Position numbers and translations under genes: made by a program
In this document: piece by piece, positions 1 through 5,954 of the stretch
Position numbering within the stretch: the stretch's first letter is position 1
How the letters are laid out: each line of letters begins with the position of its first letter
The notes under the pieces: model-generated
Told to the model about the DNA's origin: nothing
The model's input: only the letters and a program-made list of their open reading frames with translations
The model's database searches: none
NCBI GenBank assembly: GCA_937892635.1
Contig: CALBKB010000205.1
Span: 1 to 6,888, forward strand
Length of the DNA: 6,888 bases
Source: an uncultured Clostridia bacterium
Lineage (GTDB): Bacteria; Bacillota; Clostridia; Oscillospirales; UMGS1783
Direction of reading: 5' to 3'

Positions 1-187
1 CCAATTGATCACCGGCGTCTATGTATCGACTGGGAAAAAGCCGTTCAGACACGATCACCGATACGGTATCGCATATTCCACTCAATCGGGACACACTAAG
101 AGAGAGTGTATAAAAATTTTCGCCGTAGGACTGATGCCCCGGCTGCGGCGCCTGACAAGCCACGCCTCGTAAAAAGACCGAATTCAT
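1..187 (-). CDS. SSB-like single-stranded DNA-binding protein, N-terminal part (cut by left edge)
   Basis: An open frame starts at ATG 187-185 and runs off the window without a stop, giving 62 complete codons. The start lies 5 bases after the stop of the upstream gene, so translation is probably coupled; the only purine-rich site (GAGGG at 208-204) is rather far from the ATG. The visible protein begins MNSVFLRG, followed by GENFYTLSLSVSRLSG (residues 22-37) and VSVIVSERL (42-50). This layout (short first strand, G-E-x-F-Y, R-L-S-G, then V-S-E-R-L) matches, from memory, a clostridial family annotated as small SSB-like OB-fold proteins, distinct from the main replication SSB. Such a protein would bind single-stranded DNA in the cytoplasm. 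That it is a gene is well supported by position and protein-like composition. The product name is moderately sure, because the second half is not visible. Confidence 0.68.
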   Translation of the reverse strand, partial: MNSVFLRGVACQAPQPGHQSYGENFYTLSLSVSRLSGICDTVSVIVSERLFPSRYIDAGDQL

Positions 188-192
188 GCAAT

Positions 193-726
193 TCAAGCTT
201 CTTCCCTCTCTTCCGTCAATAATAACAAAGCACATGCCAGCACAGCCGAAGGCACATCCCATATCTTTGCATGAAACACATAGTCCTGCACTTCCAGCAT
301 ACGACCGTAAACGTCAGGCACATCACGACCTACGCTCAAAGAAATTGCCTCTTCGGTGATGCTGGAAATGGAAATGGTGTTGCGCTCGCCTGCGCCACAG
401 GTAATGGGATGCAATGCCATCTGCCCGATAAATCCGCAACGCGCCACATCCTCAGGGTCAAACACGGCCAAGGCCCCCTCCTTGACGCAGCCGCACGGCA
501 ACTGCGGCACTTGAGGTGCATCGCTTCCCACCAACACGATATCAGCACCGAAATCGCAAGGACCGCCAACACGGCGCAATTCTAAAATTAACAGTTCTGT
601 CGCTTCATCGCCCCAAACGCCACCCGAATCGGCCGAAACATACAACACACCGCGCCGTCTGCGCACCAGATCGAGAAATTGATGAGCGTCATAATGCGCG
701 CCCGGTATCATCAGCACCTTGATCAT
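193..726 (-). CDS. Conserved hypothetical protein, 177 aa, between deacetylase and SSB-like gene
   Basis: I do not recognise a named family. The protein is soluble-looking, with no signal peptide. A hydrophobic beta-alpha start (MIKVLMIPG) and a strand ADIVLVGSD (61-69) suggest an alpha/beta fold. A run ALHPITCGAGERNTISISS (104-122) recalls, from memory, a T-C-G-x-x-x-x-[DN]-T-x-[ST]-[IFL]-S-S segment in clostridial hypothetical proteins; I know no function for it. It holds six cysteines (57, 78, 80, 97, 110, 165), with C78-G-C80 close together but no complete metal-site pattern. The C-terminal hydrophobic stretch SAVLACALLLL (160-170) is short and followed by acidic residues, so it is more likely a buried helix than a membrane anchor. 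The ATG at 726 lies 2 bases after the deacetylase stop, with only a weak upstream purine run, so translation is likely coupled. The SSB-like gene follows 5 bases downstream. Confidence 0.8.
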   Translation of the reverse strand: MIKVLMIPGAHYDAHQFLDLVRRRRGVLYVSADSGGVWGDEATELLILELRRVGGPCDFGADIVLVGSDAPQVPQLPCGCVKEGALAVFDPEDVARCGFIGQMALHPITCGAGERNTISISSITEEAISLSVGRDVPDVYGRMLEVQDYVFHAKIWDVPSAVLACALLLLTEEREEA

Positions 727-728
727 CG

Positions 729-1523
729 TTACACACCCACTGTTTCTTTGGATTGTTGCTCTACCTGATATTGTTGCCCCGTGTGATCAATTTTATAATG
801 TTCGGTATAGATCAATTCGGATATTTTCACAAGTTCAATCCCGTTAGTTTTGGCATATTCCAAAATGCTCGGCAAAGCTTCGGGCGTGTGTAAAGCGGCA
901 TTATGAAATAAGGTAATCGAACCGGGCTGTAATTTACCGGTAACACGTGAGGTGATCTCCTGAGCCGACAGTTCTTTCCAATCCAAGCTATCAATCGACC
1001 ACTGAATGGAATAATAACCGTTTTCCAATAACGTATTTACCACCGTATCGTTGTAATCGCCGTAAGGTGGACGGAACAGGTGCGGCCGTACGCCCGTCAC
1101 CTTTTCAATCTTATCCGAACAGCCGTTGACTTGTTTGAGCATTTCTTCCTTCGAAAGTTTAGTCATATAGGGATGGGTGTCGGAATGGTTCATGATCTCG
1201 TGTCCGGCATCATGGAGCGCCTTGACCGACTCGGGATATTTATCCACCCATTCGCCAACCACGAAAAAAGTGGCCTTTACGTCATATTGCGCCAAAATGT
1301 CAATAATCTGCTGCGTATCCTCGTTGCCCCACGCAGCATCAAAGGAAATAGACGCCTTTTGATCATCACGCTTAACCGAATAAATCGGCAAACTGCGCGC
1401 CGCCGCCGTGGTGCTCATGGCACTCTCAACAATACTGCTTGAAAAGATAACAGCTGCCACGGTTACGGCAACCAACAACAACGCCGCAATGATGGCGTTT
1501 TTACGAAATACAACAATTTTCAT
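729..1523 (-). CDS. PdaB-like polysaccharide deacetylase (NodB homology domain), sporulation type
   Basis: This 264-residue exported or membrane-anchored protein has an N-terminal hydrophobic segment (residues about 10-29) and a NodB-type carbohydrate esterase 4 domain (about 56-238). Motif 1 is SFDAAWG (60-66), with D62 as the expected catalytic base. Motif 2 is HSDTH (113-117), giving the metal-binding pair H113/H117. Motif 3 is RPPYG (151-155), motif 4 is DSLDW (178-182) and motif 5 is LFH (205-207). Alanine at 63 replaces the second Asp of the usual TFDD; the form followed by W-G is, as I recall, typical of PdaB-type sporulation deacetylases. Family members remove N-acetyl groups from peptidoglycan, here probably in the spore cortex. 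The start at 1523 has a good ribosome site (AGGGGG, 7 bases upstream) and a sigma-E-like promoter. It leads a tight three-gene unit. Family is near certain; the PdaB assignment is likely. Confidence 0.92.
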   Translation of the reverse strand: MKIVVFRKNAIIAALLLVAVTVAAVIFSSSIVESAMSTTAAARSLPIYSVKRDDQKASISFDAAWGNEDTQQIIDILAQYDVKATFFVVGEWVDKYPESVKALHDAGHEIMNHSDTHPYMTKLSKEEMLKQVNGCSDKIEKVTGVRPHLFRPPYGDYNDTVVNTLLENGYYSIQWSIDSLDWKELSAQEITSRVTGKLQPGSITLFHNAALHTPEALPSILEYAKTNGIELVKISELIYTEHYKIDHTGQQYQVEQQSKETVGV

Positions 1524-1544
1524 ACCTTCGCCCCCTGTCCCTAT

Positions 1545-1573
1545 AATCTATTCCACCCATAGCTCGAATATGC
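1545..1573 (-). promoter_or_regulatory. Putative sigma-E-type (mother-cell sporulation) promoter of the deacetylase operon
   Basis: Read on the minus strand, GCATATT (1573-1567) fits the sigma-E -35 form KMATATT exactly. After a 14-base spacer, AATAGATT (1552-1545) matches 6 of 8 positions of CATACAHT. Initiation would fall near 1538, just upstream of AGGGGG (1536-1531) and the ATG at 1523. The -35 abuts the T-tract of the upstream terminator. No good sigma-A pair was found in the same 50 bases. The assignment is by eye, supported by the sporulation-type product downstream. Confidence 0.5.
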
Positions 1574-1600
1574 AAAAAGGCGGCAGAAGCTTCTGCCGCC
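1574..1600 (-). terminator. Second intrinsic terminator after htrA-like gene (22-bp perfect palindrome)
   Basis: The arm GGCGGCAGAAG (1579-1589) is followed directly by its exact reverse complement (1590-1600). In the minus direction the hairpin is followed by TTTTT (1578-1574). The hairpin closes on itself without a spacer, so the real loop must form from the central bases. The T-tract on one side only sets the orientation. Confidence 0.8.
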
Positions 1601-1605
1601 TGAAT

Positions 1606-1639
1606 AAAAAAGAGTAAAGCCAAAAGGCTTTACTCTTTT
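1606..1639 (-). terminator. Intrinsic terminator of the regulator-kinase-protease operon
   Basis: A 14-bp perfect stem (1608-1621 with 1626-1639) with a 4-base loop (1622-1625) is followed in the minus direction by a T-run ending at 1606. The GC-rich tip GGC/GCC sits under an A/T base, the usual form of a Rho-independent terminator. The stem overlaps the last bases of the protease stop codon. It is the first of two tandem terminators. Confidence 0.88.
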
Positions 1640-2981
1640 ATGACGCTGATATTAAAGTTACCGAAACGGTTGTATACTCGCCCATGCGCCAATAGGTCAA
1701 ACTCACCGTGTCGCCGGCTTTGAATTTGTTTTTCTCTAGCAAAAACCCATCCAAATCTTCAAAGGTTTTACCGTTAATTTGGGTAATGATATCGCCCATA
1801 CGCAATCCCTGCTTATAGGCGTCGCTGTTGGCTTGGATGGACAGAACCAAACAACCGGATACCATATGCTCGGCAATGGCCGTATCGCGATCGACAAAGG
1901 ATACCGTCACACCGATGACGGGATCGGGTTCAATATAGCCGTAGCGGATCAGCTCGTCGACGATCTCTTTGGCGTCAACCATGGGGATGGCAAAGCCAAG
2001 CCCCTCATAGGTATCCGAGCCACTGGACATGATCTTGGAACTGTTAATGCCGATGACCTGGCCGTACATATTGATCAGCGGCCCGCCCGAATTACCGGGA
2101 TTAAGCTGAGCGTTAGTCTGCAACAAATCGGTGCTGACGTCGCTGCTGTATATCTTGCTGCGAATGCCCGATATGATACCGTCGGTCACCGTTTGTGCAT
2201 ACTCGGCGCTGTACGGGTTACCGATGGTGATGACCCCTTCTCCGACAACAGCCTGATCGGAATTTCCGAAAGGCGCCGGTTGCAGTCCGGTGGCTTCGAT
2301 TTTAAGCACCGCGATATCCGATGCTGTATCACGGCCCATTACCTGAGCCGTGTAGTCGGTCTTATTGTCGTTGAGCACAATCTGGATATCCTGAGCCCCT
2401 TCGATGATGTGAGCATTGGTAATGATATAGCCATCCTCGCTCATAATGATGCCGGTGCCCAGTGCCGTTGTCGACGAATCCGACGCCAAGATCATAACCA
2501 CCGACGGAGAAAGACGCTGATAAATCTCGGTAATGGTCAGCGGTGCGGTTCCCTCTTTGGGTTTATCCTGAAGATGCACCGTCGGGCCGTTTTCGACGCC
2601 GGGGCCGGGTTTGCTTACCGACGGCTGAGATTGTTGCGGCTGCGACTGGGACGGTGGAGCCTGAGATCCCAAGTCGGAATCGGAAAAATACTTATGGACA
2701 AACACGTACCCGCTGGCCGCGCTGACCAGCACAAAAACGGCCAAAGCCACCAACAAAATGATGGTATTGCGACGGCGACGTCTGCGTTGACGTAACGCCT
2801 CTTTCTCTTTGGGATCTTCGATCAACGTTTGTGTATCACAGGACGGCATATCGGCCTCCAACAGGGGCGAGACATACTGCTGTTGAGGACGGGTATAGTT
2901 TTCGTTTTGATTCAAGCCCGCATCTCCTATCGACTCGACAAGCGATTGCTGGTTACGCTCATCATGATTCATTTCTTCCAT
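1638..2981 (-). CDS. Membrane-anchored HtrA/DegP-like serine protease with one PDZ domain
   Basis: Counting from the upstream ATG at 2987 the protein has 449 residues. Residues 1-73 are a polar cytoplasmic tail ending in an arginine cluster (67-73). One transmembrane helix follows (about 75-98), then a Q/P/S-rich extracellular linker (about 103-148). A trypsin-like domain (about 152-345) shows the triad H193 (TNAHII), D224 (SDIAVLKI) and S300 (NPGNSGGPLIN). A PDZ domain covers about 355-445. Such proteases degrade or check misfolded proteins at the outer face of the membrane. I prefer the start at 2981 (447 residues), because AAGAGG (2994-2989) lies 7 bases from that ATG but only 1 base from the one at 2987. 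It follows the kinase gene by about 40 bases in the same operon and ends in two terminators. B. subtilis htrC likewise closes the walRK operon, which is suggestive only. Confidence 0.96.
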   Translation of the reverse strand: MEEMNHDERNQQSLVESIGDAGLNQNENYTRPQQQYVSPLLEADMPSCDTQTLIEDPKEKEALRQRRRRRRNTIILLVALAVFVLVSAASGYVFVHKYFSDSDLGSQAPPSQSQPQQSQPSVSKPGPGVENGPTVHLQDKPKEGTAPLTITEIYQRLSPSVVMILASDSSTTALGTGIIMSEDGYIITNAHIIEGAQDIQIVLNDNKTDYTAQVMGRDTASDIAVLKIEATGLQPAPFGNSDQAVVGEGVITIGNPYSAEYAQTVTDGIISGIRSKIYSSDVSTDLLQTNAQLNPGNSGGPLINMYGQVIGINSSKIMSSGSDTYEGLGFAIPMVDAKEIVDELIRYGYIEPDPVIGVTVSFVDRDTAIAEHMVSGCLVLSIQANSDAYKQGLRMGDIITQINGKTFEDLDGFLLEKNKFKAGDTVSLTYWRMGEYTTVSVTLISAS

Positions 2982-2988
2982 CTTCATT

Positions 2989-2994
2989 CCTCTT
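2989..2994 (-). promoter_or_regulatory. Ribosome binding site deciding the protease start
   Basis: AAGAGG lies 1 base before the ATG at 2987 and 7 bases before the in-frame ATG at 2981. The spacing favours the second ATG. Confidence 0.6.
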
Positions 2995-3023
2995 ATTTTA
3001 TGCTCAGTATCTAACCGTTATCG

Positions 3024-4550
3024 TTATTTTTTGATGATGCTTTCCAATTTACCGGTCACATTGAAATCGCGCCGCAATTCCAAAGTGAAATAAAATTCCG
3101 AATATTCACCAAGCTCGGATTTCGCACCGATCTGCCCCTTGTTGAGCGTCACCAACATTTTTGCGATATACAACCCAAGTCCCGTACCCTCTTTGTCCAG
3201 GCCACGAGATTTATCACTCTTATAAAATCGCTCAAACAAATGATGCAACTCCGCCTCGGGGATGCCCTCACCGGTATTGCGCACCCGAATCAAGGCATAC
3301 TGTCGATGATATTTATCCACGCGCACGCTGATAGTACCACCATGGGGCGTAAATTTAACGGCATTACCCACGATGTTGGTTACAATGCGATAGACGCTGT
3401 CCTCATCGGCCACCACCGTCAGATCCTCACCCATCGGCAGTTCCACGCGAATATTCTTGTCTTCAATGTTTCGTTCAAAGGACACCATAACCTGCCGAAT
3501 GATCTCATGGATATTCAGCTCAACCGGTGAAATGGCAACCTGCCCGCCCTCCAAACGCGTTACATCCAAAATCGAGTGAACCAAACGGCTCAATCGCTTC
3601 ATCTCCATCGACACACGTTTCAAATACTGCTCGGTGCGTTCGGGTGGAATGGTGCCATCAAGAATACCGTCAATAAACCCGCAAATGCTGGTCATCGGCG
3701 TTTTTAAGTCATGGGAAATGTTGGCCATAAAACTGCGACGACTGCTTTCTACCTGCTCAAGAGTATCGGCCATTTCATTAAACGATGCACACAACTGCGC
3801 CGTTTCATCGTTACCCTTGACCCGTACTCGGCTGGAAAAGTCACCTTTTGAAAAACTCTCCAAAGCCATTTTGATTTCACGCATCGGACGCGCCTGCGCC
3901 TTTGTCCCCACATACACAAACAGCAAAGACACAATCAGCACAACGCCAACAGCGATAAAATAAAACTGGGTGATGACCGATAATATCGAGGTCAACGATT
4001 CGGCAGGCGAACACACAAAGACGTATCCGGAAATGTAACTAACCATGTTGTCACCGGCGGTACGCCGTTCCGAAACCATGGGCACGCCCACCGTATACCG
4101 ACTCTCGGCGAACAGCCCATTCATCGTTCCGGTCGAATTATAGATACCCGTCTGTTTCAGCTGATCAATTACGCCAATGGGAATGGGACGACGATTGAGC
4201 CGAATATCGTCGGTATCGGTAAACCAAAGACCGATATCCCCCGATGCATTGACGATAATCACATCTCGCGTACCGCTTTCGGAAAAGATGCTTACAATGT
4301 TCTCGTAATTGGCAAAGACCCGTTTGTTTTCCTCACTACCGTCCAACTGACTATACAACTCAATGGGCGAAATTTCCATCGACGCTGTGAGATTGGACAG
4401 GTTCTGCGCCGCATGCATCAGCTGATTTTGCTGTTCTTGTATGGTGTAATTGGCCGTCATGATCAGCAAAACCGCACCAAGCATGGTAAAACACAGACAG
4501 ACCAACACGACCGTCACCATAAAGTACTTAAAAAAGATACTTTTGAACAT
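3024..4550 (-). CDS. Sensor histidine kinase (two TM, HAMP, HisKA, HATPase_c)
   Basis: This 508-residue membrane kinase would phosphorylate the response regulator encoded just upstream. TM1 is about residues 8-33 and TM2 about 196-215, enclosing an extracytoplasmic sensor region of about 160 residues. HAMP follows (about 215-268). HisKA has SHDLKTP (279-285) with phospho-acceptor H280. The ATPase domain shows an N-box (N392 to N396, then AVKF), an F-box FERFYKSD (439-446) and a G2 box GTGLGL (455-460). The G1 box reads NTGEG (425-429), with Asn where Asp is canonical. No PAS domain is evident, unlike WalK. The start ATG is 5 bases after the regulator stop; the only purine-rich site is GAGG at 4567-4564, inside the regulator gene, so coupling is likely. 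The pair resembles PhoPR/WalRK-type systems, but the signal cannot be read from the sequence. Confidence 0.96.
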   Translation of the reverse strand: MFKSIFFKYFMVTVVLVCLCFTMLGAVLLIMTANYTIQEQQNQLMHAAQNLSNLTASMEISPIELYSQLDGSEENKRVFANYENIVSIFSESGTRDVIIVNASGDIGLWFTDTDDIRLNRRPIPIGVIDQLKQTGIYNSTGTMNGLFAESRYTVGVPMVSERRTAGDNMVSYISGYVFVCSPAESLTSILSVITQFYFIAVGVVLIVSLLFVYVGTKAQARPMREIKMALESFSKGDFSSRVRVKGNDETAQLCASFNEMADTLEQVESSRRSFMANISHDLKTPMTSICGFIDGILDGTIPPERTEQYLKRVSMEMKRLSRLVHSILDVTRLEGGQVAISPVELNIHEIIRQVMVSFERNIEDKNIRVELPMGEDLTVVADEDSVYRIVTNIVGNAVKFTPHGGTISVRVDKYHRQYALIRVRNTGEGIPEAELHHLFERFYKSDKSRGLDKEGTGLGLYIAKMLVTLNKGQIGAKSELGEYSEFYFTLELRRDFNVTGKLESIIKK

Positions 4551-4555
4551 ATCTT

Positions 4556-5242
4556 TTATTTGACCTCAAACTTGTACCCGACGCCCCAAACCGTTTTCAG
4601 GCTCCAACTTTCTTCCTGTGCCGCATCCAGTTTTTCGCGCAGGCGTTTGATGTGAACGTCAACCGTACGGGAATCGCCGTAATACTCAAAGCCCCATACC
4701 TCGTCCAACAACTGATCACGGGTATACACCTTGTTGGGATTGGATGCCAAATGGAACAATAACTCCAACTCCTTGGGCGGCATACTCACCGTTTCTCCGT
4801 TGATCTTAGCCTCATAGGACACCTTATCGATGACCAGGTTGTTGTACTCAATGCGCGTCTTCTCCTCAACCGTATTGCCCATACGCCGCAACACGGCCTT
4901 AACACGAGCCAACACTTCCTTGGCATCAAACGGCTTGACAATATAATCGTCGACTCCCAGCTCGAAGCTCTGCAATTTATCAAAGCTCTCACCGCGCGCC
5001 GTAATCATAATCACCGGAATCTGACTCTTTTTGCGCACTTCTTCCAATACCTTATAGCCATCCACCTTCGGCATCATGATATCCAACAGCATCATATCCG
5101 GCGCAAAGACGTCAAACTCCCGCAAAGCCACCTCACCGTCTTGGGCAATGGCAACGGTATATCCGTCCTTTTCCAAATACAGTCGCAACAATTCACTGAT
5201 GTTTTCATCATCATCTACAATCATAATTTTAATGTCTGCCAT
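4556..5242 (-). CDS. OmpR/PhoB-family response regulator
   Basis: This 228-residue cytoplasmic DNA-binding regulator has a receiver domain (1-120) with acidic residues D10/D11, phospho-acceptor D54 in LLDIMMPKVDG, T81 and K103 in VKPF. A linker leads to a winged-helix effector domain (about 130-228) with MPPKELELLFHL (154-165), the recognition-helix region SRTVDVHIKRLREKL (191-205) and the closing VWGVGYKF (218-225). This is full length for the PhoP/WalR/PhoB group; I cannot separate these by eye. The ribosome site GAAGGTG (5254-5248) sits 5 bases before the ATG. It is first in an operon with the kinase and HtrA-like protease, and divergent from smpB. Its promoter region contains three 11-bp direct repeats of the kind this family binds, so autoregulation is likely. 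Confidence 0.97.
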   Translation of the reverse strand: MADIKIMIVDDDENISELLRLYLEKDGYTVAIAQDGEVALREFDVFAPDMMLLDIMMPKVDGYKVLEEVRKKSQIPVIMITARGESFDKLQSFELGVDDYIVKPFDAKEVLARVKAVLRRMGNTVEEKTRIEYNNLVIDKVSYEAKINGETVSMPPKELELLFHLASNPNKVYTRDQLLDEVWGFEYYGDSRTVDVHIKRLREKLDAAQEESWSLKTVWGVGYKFEVK

Positions 5243-5266
5243 AAAAACACCTTCTTTCTTATTCTT

Positions 5267-5302
5267 ATCATACTATAACCCATTTATAGGTTGTGTTAAC
5301 AA
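5267..5302 (-). promoter_or_regulatory. Candidate promoter of the regulator-kinase-protease operon
   Basis: On the minus strand, TATAGT (5277-5272) lies 19 bases after TTGTTA (5302-5297). An alternative is TATAAA (5288-5283), 19 bases after TTGTTT (5313-5308). Both have poor -35 elements and long spacers, as at activator-dependent promoters. In both the -35 overlaps the 11-bp repeat array. The exact start site is uncertain. Confidence 0.4.
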
Positions 5303-5328
5303 TTTATAAACAATTTGTTCACAATTAG
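5296..5328. promoter_or_regulatory. Three tandem 11-bp direct repeats, PhoP/WalR-type operator
   Basis: On the plus strand TTAACAATTTA (5296-5306), TAAACAATTTG (5307-5317) and TTCACAATTAG (5318-5328) follow each other without a gap. The hexamers TTAACA, TAAACA and TTCACA are spaced exactly 11 bp apart, about one helical turn. This fits the B. subtilis PhoP box (TTHACA with 5-base spacers; one mismatch in the middle copy). Read on the minus strand it resembles the WalR box (TGTWAH-N5-TGTWAH). The array overlaps the possible -35 elements of the regulator operon and lies about 60-86 bases upstream of the predicted smpB start, so the regulator operon is the likelier target. Confidence 0.65.
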
Positions 5329-5346
5329 CATTTCGACAAGGTTTTA

Positions 5347-5375
5347 TTGCAAAGCAACGGCCGATGTGCTATAAT
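5347..5375 (+). promoter_or_regulatory. Sigma-A promoter of smpB-ssrA, extended -10
   Basis: TTGCAA (5347-5352), a 17-base spacer and a perfect TATAAT (5370-5375) preceded by TG (5367-5368) form a strong vegetative promoter. Transcription would start near 5382, leaving a leader of about 16 bases made up mostly of the ribosome site. Confidence 0.85.
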
Positions 5376-5384
5376 AGCCTTCAC

Positions 5385-5391
5385 GGGAGGG
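5385..5391 (+). promoter_or_regulatory. Strong ribosome binding site of smpB
   Basis: GGGAGGG lies 6 bases before the ATG at 5398 but touches the in-frame ATG at 5392. The spacing selects 5398 as the start. Confidence 0.8.
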
Positions 5392-5397
5392 ATGGAT

Positions 5398-5859
5398 ATG
5401 CCGACGAACACTAAGACAATTGCAGAAAATCGTGTTGTCCGCCACGAATATTTCGTGCTGGAAACCTACGAAACGGGAATTGAACTGTCGGGCACCGAGG
5501 TCAAATCCATCCGCGCGGGTCGCGTCAATCTCAAAGATTCCTATTGCAACATTCATGCCGGTGAACTGTTTGTCAACCATATGCATATCAGCCCCTATGA
5601 GCAGGGCAACATATTCAACAAAGACCCGCTTCGCCAGCGCAAACTGCTCATGCACAAAAAGGAAATCCTCAAACTCTACGGCACCATCAAGCAAGAAGGC
5701 CTCACCCTCATCCCCCTTTCCCTCTATTTCAAAGGGTCGTTGGTCAAAATGTCGTTGGGACTGTGCAAAGGCAAAAAGCTGTATGACAAGCGCGCCGACA
5801 TCCAAAAGCGTGATGCTGCCCGTGAAATGGACCGCGCCATCAAAGACCGCAATCGTTAA
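5398..5859 (+). CDS. smpB: SmpB, tmRNA-binding protein of trans-translation
   Basis: SmpB binds the tRNA-like end of tmRNA, brings it to stalled ribosomes and places its C-terminal tail in the empty mRNA channel. The 153-residue protein has the family length and order: NRVVRHEYFV (11-20), GIELSGTEVKSIRAGR (27-42), HISPYEQGN (63-71), DPLRQRKLLMHKKEI (76-90) and the basic tail GKKLYDKRADIQKRD (125-139), which should form a helix in the ribosome. The start at 5398 is chosen for its ribosome-site spacing; the earlier ATG (5392) and a TTG inside the promoter are unlikely. The RNA partner ssrA begins 3 bases after the stop, so the two are probably transcribed together from the promoter at 5347-5375. 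Confidence 0.99.
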   Translation: MPTNTKTIAENRVVRHEYFVLETYETGIELSGTEVKSIRAGRVNLKDSYCNIHAGELFVNHMHISPYEQGNIFNKDPLRQRKLLMHKKEILKLYGTIKQEGLTLIPLSLYFKGSLVKMSLGLCKGKKLYDKRADIQKRDAAREMDRAIKDRNR

Positions 5860-5909
5860 CATGGGGATGTAACGGTTTCGACGGGGACGACGAACTGCGA
5901 TAAGCGAGC

Positions 5910-5938
5910 GGAGAGGCGGAATCTCCTTAATCAGCCGC
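5910..5938 (+). other. Pseudoknot 1 of tmRNA
   Basis: GGAGA (5910-5914) pairs with TCTCC (5922-5926). GCGG in the loop (5916-5919) pairs with CCGC (5935-5938). The interleaved stems make an H-type pseudoknot upstream of the tag frame, where PK1 is expected. Confidence 0.75.
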
Positions 5939-5954
5939 AATTTTAAATTTAAAC

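Noticed and set aside
271..722. Small plus-strand and alternate minus frames over the 177-residue gene
   Set aside because: The coupled 193-726 frame has the better start context, with 2- and 5-base gaps to its neighbours.
1779..2795. Long plus-strand open frame of 338 codons opposite the protease gene
   Set aside because: It is the antisense shadow of a protein with clear HtrA motifs. The plus-strand product has no recognisable domain, and no ribosome site or promoter was seen.
5347..5397. Longer SmpB starts at TTG 5347 or ATG 5392
   Set aside because: The TTG lies in the -35 box upstream of the transcript start, and the ATG at 5392 touches the ribosome site.
5756..5800. Possible internal promoter for ssrA (TTGGGA with TGTATG downstream)
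   Set aside because: The spacer is 19 bases and the -10 is poor; the promoter at 5347-5375 is far stronger.
5857..5873. TTAACA and TGTAAC 11 bases apart at the smpB-ssrA junction, like the regulator boxes
   Set aside because: The second hexamer does not fit TTHACA, and the bases are fixed by the smpB stop and the tmRNA 5' end.
5344..5940. Minus-strand 198-codon open frame opposite smpB and the start of ssrA
   Set aside because: It overlaps a certain SmpB gene and a structured RNA, and would need to start inside tmRNA.
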